Below are positions 5,415 through 7,184 of a stretch of 7,184 nucleotides of DNA, in pieces. Each line of letters starts with the position of its first letter. Position 1 is the first letter of the stretch. The stretch is from Betaproteobacteria bacterium. GTDB taxonomy: Bacteria > Pseudomonadota > Gammaproteobacteria > Burkholderiales > SG8-41. A program made the translations under genes and the position numbers. The notes under the pieces were generated by a model. That model did not search any database. It saw only the letters and a program-made list of their open reading frames with translations, and was not told the DNA's origin. The stretch is taken from assembly GCA_023266245.1 (NCBI GenBank), contig JAHFRO010000122.1:1-7184 (forward strand), in the 5' to 3' direction.

Positions 5415-6432
5415 GGATTCGCTTGCGGGGCTGATACCGGTTTCGGTCATCACCGGGTTCCTCGGCAGCGGCAAGACCACGCTCATCAACCGCCTGGTCA
5501 GGCGCCCGGAGATGAACCGGGTGGCGGTGATCGTCAACGAGCTGGGGGAGATCGGCATCGACAACGAACTGGTGCAGGTCTCCTCCGAGCAGATGATGCT
5601 GCTCAACAGCGGCTGCCTGTGCTGCACCCTGCGCAGCGATCTGCAGGAGACATTGAGAGACCTGTTCGTGAAGCGCCGCAACGGCGAGGTGATCGGATTC
5701 GACCGCGTCATCGTCGAGACCACCGGCATCGCCGATCCGGCGCCGGTGATGCAGACGCTGATGACCGACACGCTGCTGCTGGAGCAGTACCGGCTCGACT
5801 GCGTGGTAACGCTGGTGGACGCGGTGAACGGCGCAGCCCAGCTCTCGCAGTTCCCGGAACCGGTGAAACAGGCCGCGCTCGCCGACCGGCTGGTAGTGAC
5901 CAAAACCGATCTGGTGCCGGCGGCGCAGGTTGCGCACCTCGAGCAGCAGTTGCGCAGGCTCAACCCGCGGGCGCCGCTGCGTAACGCCCTCAACGGCGAG
6001 ATCGAGCTCTCGTTCCTGGTTGACGTCGGGCTGCGCCGTACTCGCGCGCAGCGGGAAGAGGTCGAGCGCTGGCTGGGAACGGACCAGGAGCATGATCATG
6101 GGCACGCGCACGATGAAGCCATCCAGTCGTTCGTGCTGCGCTTCGAACGGCCGATGGCGTGGACGGCTTTTACACAATGCCTCGAGGTGCTGACCGCGCT
6201 GCGCGGGCCCGATTTGCTCCGCGTGAAGGGCCTGGTCAATGTCGAGGGACGGGCGGGCCCGATGATAGTGCAGGGCGTGCAGCACTTGTTTCATCCGCCG
6301 CTCGAGCTCGCGGCGTGGCCGGGCGCCGATCGCAGCACGCGCCTCGTGTTCATCACGCGCGGCATCCCGCGGCAGACCGTGGTTGACCTGTTCGCGGCGA
6401 TCGGCGCGGTCGGCGCGCGCGGCAGCGGTTGA
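5401..6432 (+). CDS. CobW/G3E-family P-loop GTPase, putative metallochaperone
   Basis: A 343-aa, full-length G3E-family GTPase. Family members use GTP hydrolysis to deliver Zn, Co or another transition metal to client proteins in the cytoplasm. Motifs in order: Walker A GFLGSGKTT at 19-27; the conserved NELGEIGID at 46-54; the metal-binding CxCC at C72-L73-C74-C75; ETTG at 106-109 (Walker B region); TKTD at 167-170, the guanine-specificity element; and a short His-rich loop HDHGHAHD at 231-238 before the CobW C-terminal domain (about 240-335). The GTG start at 5401 is the only in-frame start close before the P-loop. It lies within a heptamer repeat and has no Shine-Dalgarno at normal distance (AGGCGG at 5382-5387 is about 13 bases away). 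The gap after the propeller is 19 nt, so co-transcription is likely. Family members include ZigA-, YeiR- and CobW-like proteins; the metal cannot be assigned. Confidence 0.94.
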   Translation: MNGERDSLAGLIPVSVITGFLGSGKTTLINRLVRRPEMNRVAVIVNELGEIGIDNELVQVSSEQMMLLNSGCLCCTLRSDLQETLRDLFVKRRNGEVIGFDRVIVETTGIADPAPVMQTLMTDTLLLEQYRLDCVVTLVDAVNGAAQLSQFPEPVKQAALADRLVVTKTDLVPAAQVAHLEQQLRRLNPRAPLRNALNGEIELSFLVDVGLRRTRAQREEVERWLGTDQEHDHGHAHDEAIQSFVLRFERPMAWTAFTQCLEVLTALRGPDLLRVKGLVNVEGRAGPMIVQGVQHLFHPPLELAAWPGADRSTRLVFITRGIPRQTVVDLFAAIGAVGARGSG

Positions 6433-6449
6433 GTCGCCACCATGATTTT

Positions 6450-6469
6450 GCAACTACCGGAAAAGTTGC
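6450..6469. repeat. Small inverted repeat between CobW-type and binding-protein genes
   Basis: GCAACT (6450-6455) and AGTTGC (6464-6469) form 6-bp arms around an eight-base loop in the 81-bp gap. No T-run follows, so it is not a convincing rho-independent terminator. TTGCAA (6448-6453) and TAGGCT (6470-6475), 16 bases apart, form an equally weak promoter-like pair. The gap may carry a promoter or a processing site for the downstream gene, but nothing here is strong. Confidence 0.25.
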
Positions 6470-6500
6470 TAGGCTAGTCCGTCTGTTAACCGAATAACGC

Positions 6501-6507
6501 GAGGGGA
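6501..6507 (+). promoter_or_regulatory. Ribosome-binding site of the binding-protein gene
   Basis: GAGGGGA lies six bases before the ATG at 6514. It is the strongest Shine-Dalgarno match among the plus-strand genes and fits high expression of a periplasmic binding protein. It also fixes the start used to read the signal peptide. Confidence 0.75.
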
Positions 6508-6513
6508 ATCATC

Positions 6514-7184
6514 ATGGATGCATTTTTCAGGTTCGCGGTTTCGGCGGTGTGCGCCATCGGCGTCGTTGTCGGTGCCGCGCACGCGCAGACCTACCCCGTC
6601 AGGCCGGTGCGCGTGATCGTGCCGTTCCCGCCGGGCGGCATCTCCGACGTGCTCGCGCGGATCATGAACCAGCACCTCTCCGGGGTGTTCGGGCAGCAAT
6701 TCATCGTTGATAACCGTCCTGGAGCCGGCACCACGATCGCGGGCGAAATCGTTGCCAGGTCGCCGCCCGACGGGCACACGATCTATTTCATCGACATGAC
6801 GACGCACGCGATCAACGCGACGCTCTACACGCGGCTGCCGTACGACTCGGTGAAGGATTTCACCCAGATCGCGATGGTGGCGCAGACGCCGCTGATCCTC
6901 CTCGTCCACCCGTCGCTGCCGGTGAAATCTGTCAAGGAGCTCATTGCATTCGCGAAGTCTCGTCCAGACCAGATCGTCTATGCTTCGTCCGGGAACGGCA
7001 CGATCCTCCATCTGTCGGGCGAAACGCTGAAATCCATGGGCGGGATCAAGATGGTGCACGTGCCGTACAAGGGAAGCCCGCCGGCGGTGGCGGCGCTGCT
7101 CGGCGGGGAGGTCGCGGTGACCTTCTCCACCACGCCGCCCGCGCTGCCCCACGTCAAGGCAGGCAAGGTCCGTGCGCTGGGCGT
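6514..7184 (+). CDS. Bug/TctC-family periplasmic substrate-binding protein, C-terminus cut by window edge
   Basis: The first 223 residues of a protein whose family is about 320 aa; the gene runs off the right edge. Bug (TctC-type) proteins capture small, usually carboxylated, ligands in the periplasm, and some feed tripartite tricarboxylate transporters. A Sec signal peptide is visible: MDAFFR, a hydrophobic stretch at about 7-22, and AHA then QT with likely cleavage between 24 and 25. Mature-protein motifs: YPVRPVRVIVPFPPGG at 27-42 with D45 shortly after, DNRPGAG at 66-72, PPDGHT at 84-89, and YASSGNGTILHLSGE at 156-170. Together these are diagnostic of the family. The 81-bp gap and the strong ribosome-binding site leave open whether it belongs to the upstream operon or has its own promoter. 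No TctA/TctB membrane partners are in view; many Bug genes are orphans. The ligand is unknown. Confidence 0.95.
   Translation, partial: MDAFFRFAVSAVCAIGVVVGAAHAQTYPVRPVRVIVPFPPGGISDVLARIMNQHLSGVFGQQFIVDNRPGAGTTIAGEIVARSPPDGHTIYFIDMTTHAINATLYTRLPYDSVKDFTQIAMVAQTPLILLVHPSLPVKSVKELIAFAKSRPDQIVYASSGNGTILHLSGETLKSMGGIKMVHVPYKGSPPAVAALLGGEVAVTFSTTPPALPHVKAGKVRALG

Noticed and set aside
3078..5993. A 971-codon open reading frame on the minus strand across the dehydrogenase, propeller and CobW-type genes
   Set aside because: It is antisense to three genes with clear family motifs. The peptide is rich in Arg, Ala, His and Val with no recognisable domain. Long antisense frames are expected in GC-rich DNA with biased third codon positions.
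5293..6453. A 386-codon minus-strand open frame over the CobW-type gene
   Set aside because: It lies antisense to a GTPase with all expected motifs; part of its peptide is only the reverse reading of the heptamer array.
6450..6490. Rho-independent terminator after the CobW-type gene
   Set aside because: The stem is only six base pairs and no T-run follows; it is kept only as a low-confidence inverted repeat.

Overview
The window is gene-dense, GC-rich bacterial DNA (roughly 60-65% GC by eye). The last gene encodes a Bug-type (TctC family) periplasmic binding protein. That family is strongly expanded in Burkholderiales and related Betaproteobacteria, so a betaproteobacterial source is the best guess. 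This is an inference from family distribution and base composition; no rRNA or other phylogenetic marker is present.

Layout. On the minus strand, reading right to left from position 2106, lie two tandem Gfo/Idh/MocA-family NAD(P)-dependent oxidoreductases. The first (2106-1039) and second (1042 to beyond the left edge) overlap by ATGA. A 197-bp divergent region (2107-2303) follows, with a candidate minus-strand promoter and an inverted repeat. On the plus strand five genes follow in the same direction: a bicupin protein (2304-3149), a 3-hydroxyisobutyrate-dehydrogenase-type beta-hydroxyacid dehydrogenase (3168-4130), a seven-bladed LVIVD-type beta-propeller (4131-5381), a CobW/G3E-family P-loop GTPase (5401-6432), and the Bug-type binding protein (6514 to beyond the right edge). 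The first four are separated by 18, 0 and 19 nt. The last is 81 nt downstream with its own strong ribosome-binding site.

How they may work together (inference). The set looks like an uptake-and-oxidation locus for an unidentified small carboxylated or polyol/sugar-like compound. The binding protein would capture the substrate, three dehydrogenases would act on hydroxyl groups, and the bicupin and the propeller would be metal-dependent or substrate-binding steps. The CobW-type GTPase suggests that a locally encoded protein needs metal delivery. The best candidates are the cupin (3 His + 1 Glu) and the propeller, which carries four His at equivalent positions of four consecutive blades. No substrate can be named from the sequence.

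The most unusual DNA feature is a pair of short heptanucleotide tandem arrays (consensus about GTGANYN). They fill the gaps before the dehydrogenase and CobW genes and supply the GTG start codons of both. Neither of these two genes has a normally placed Shine-Dalgarno sequence. No tRNA, rRNA, insertion sequence, CRISPR array or convincing rho-independent terminator was seen.
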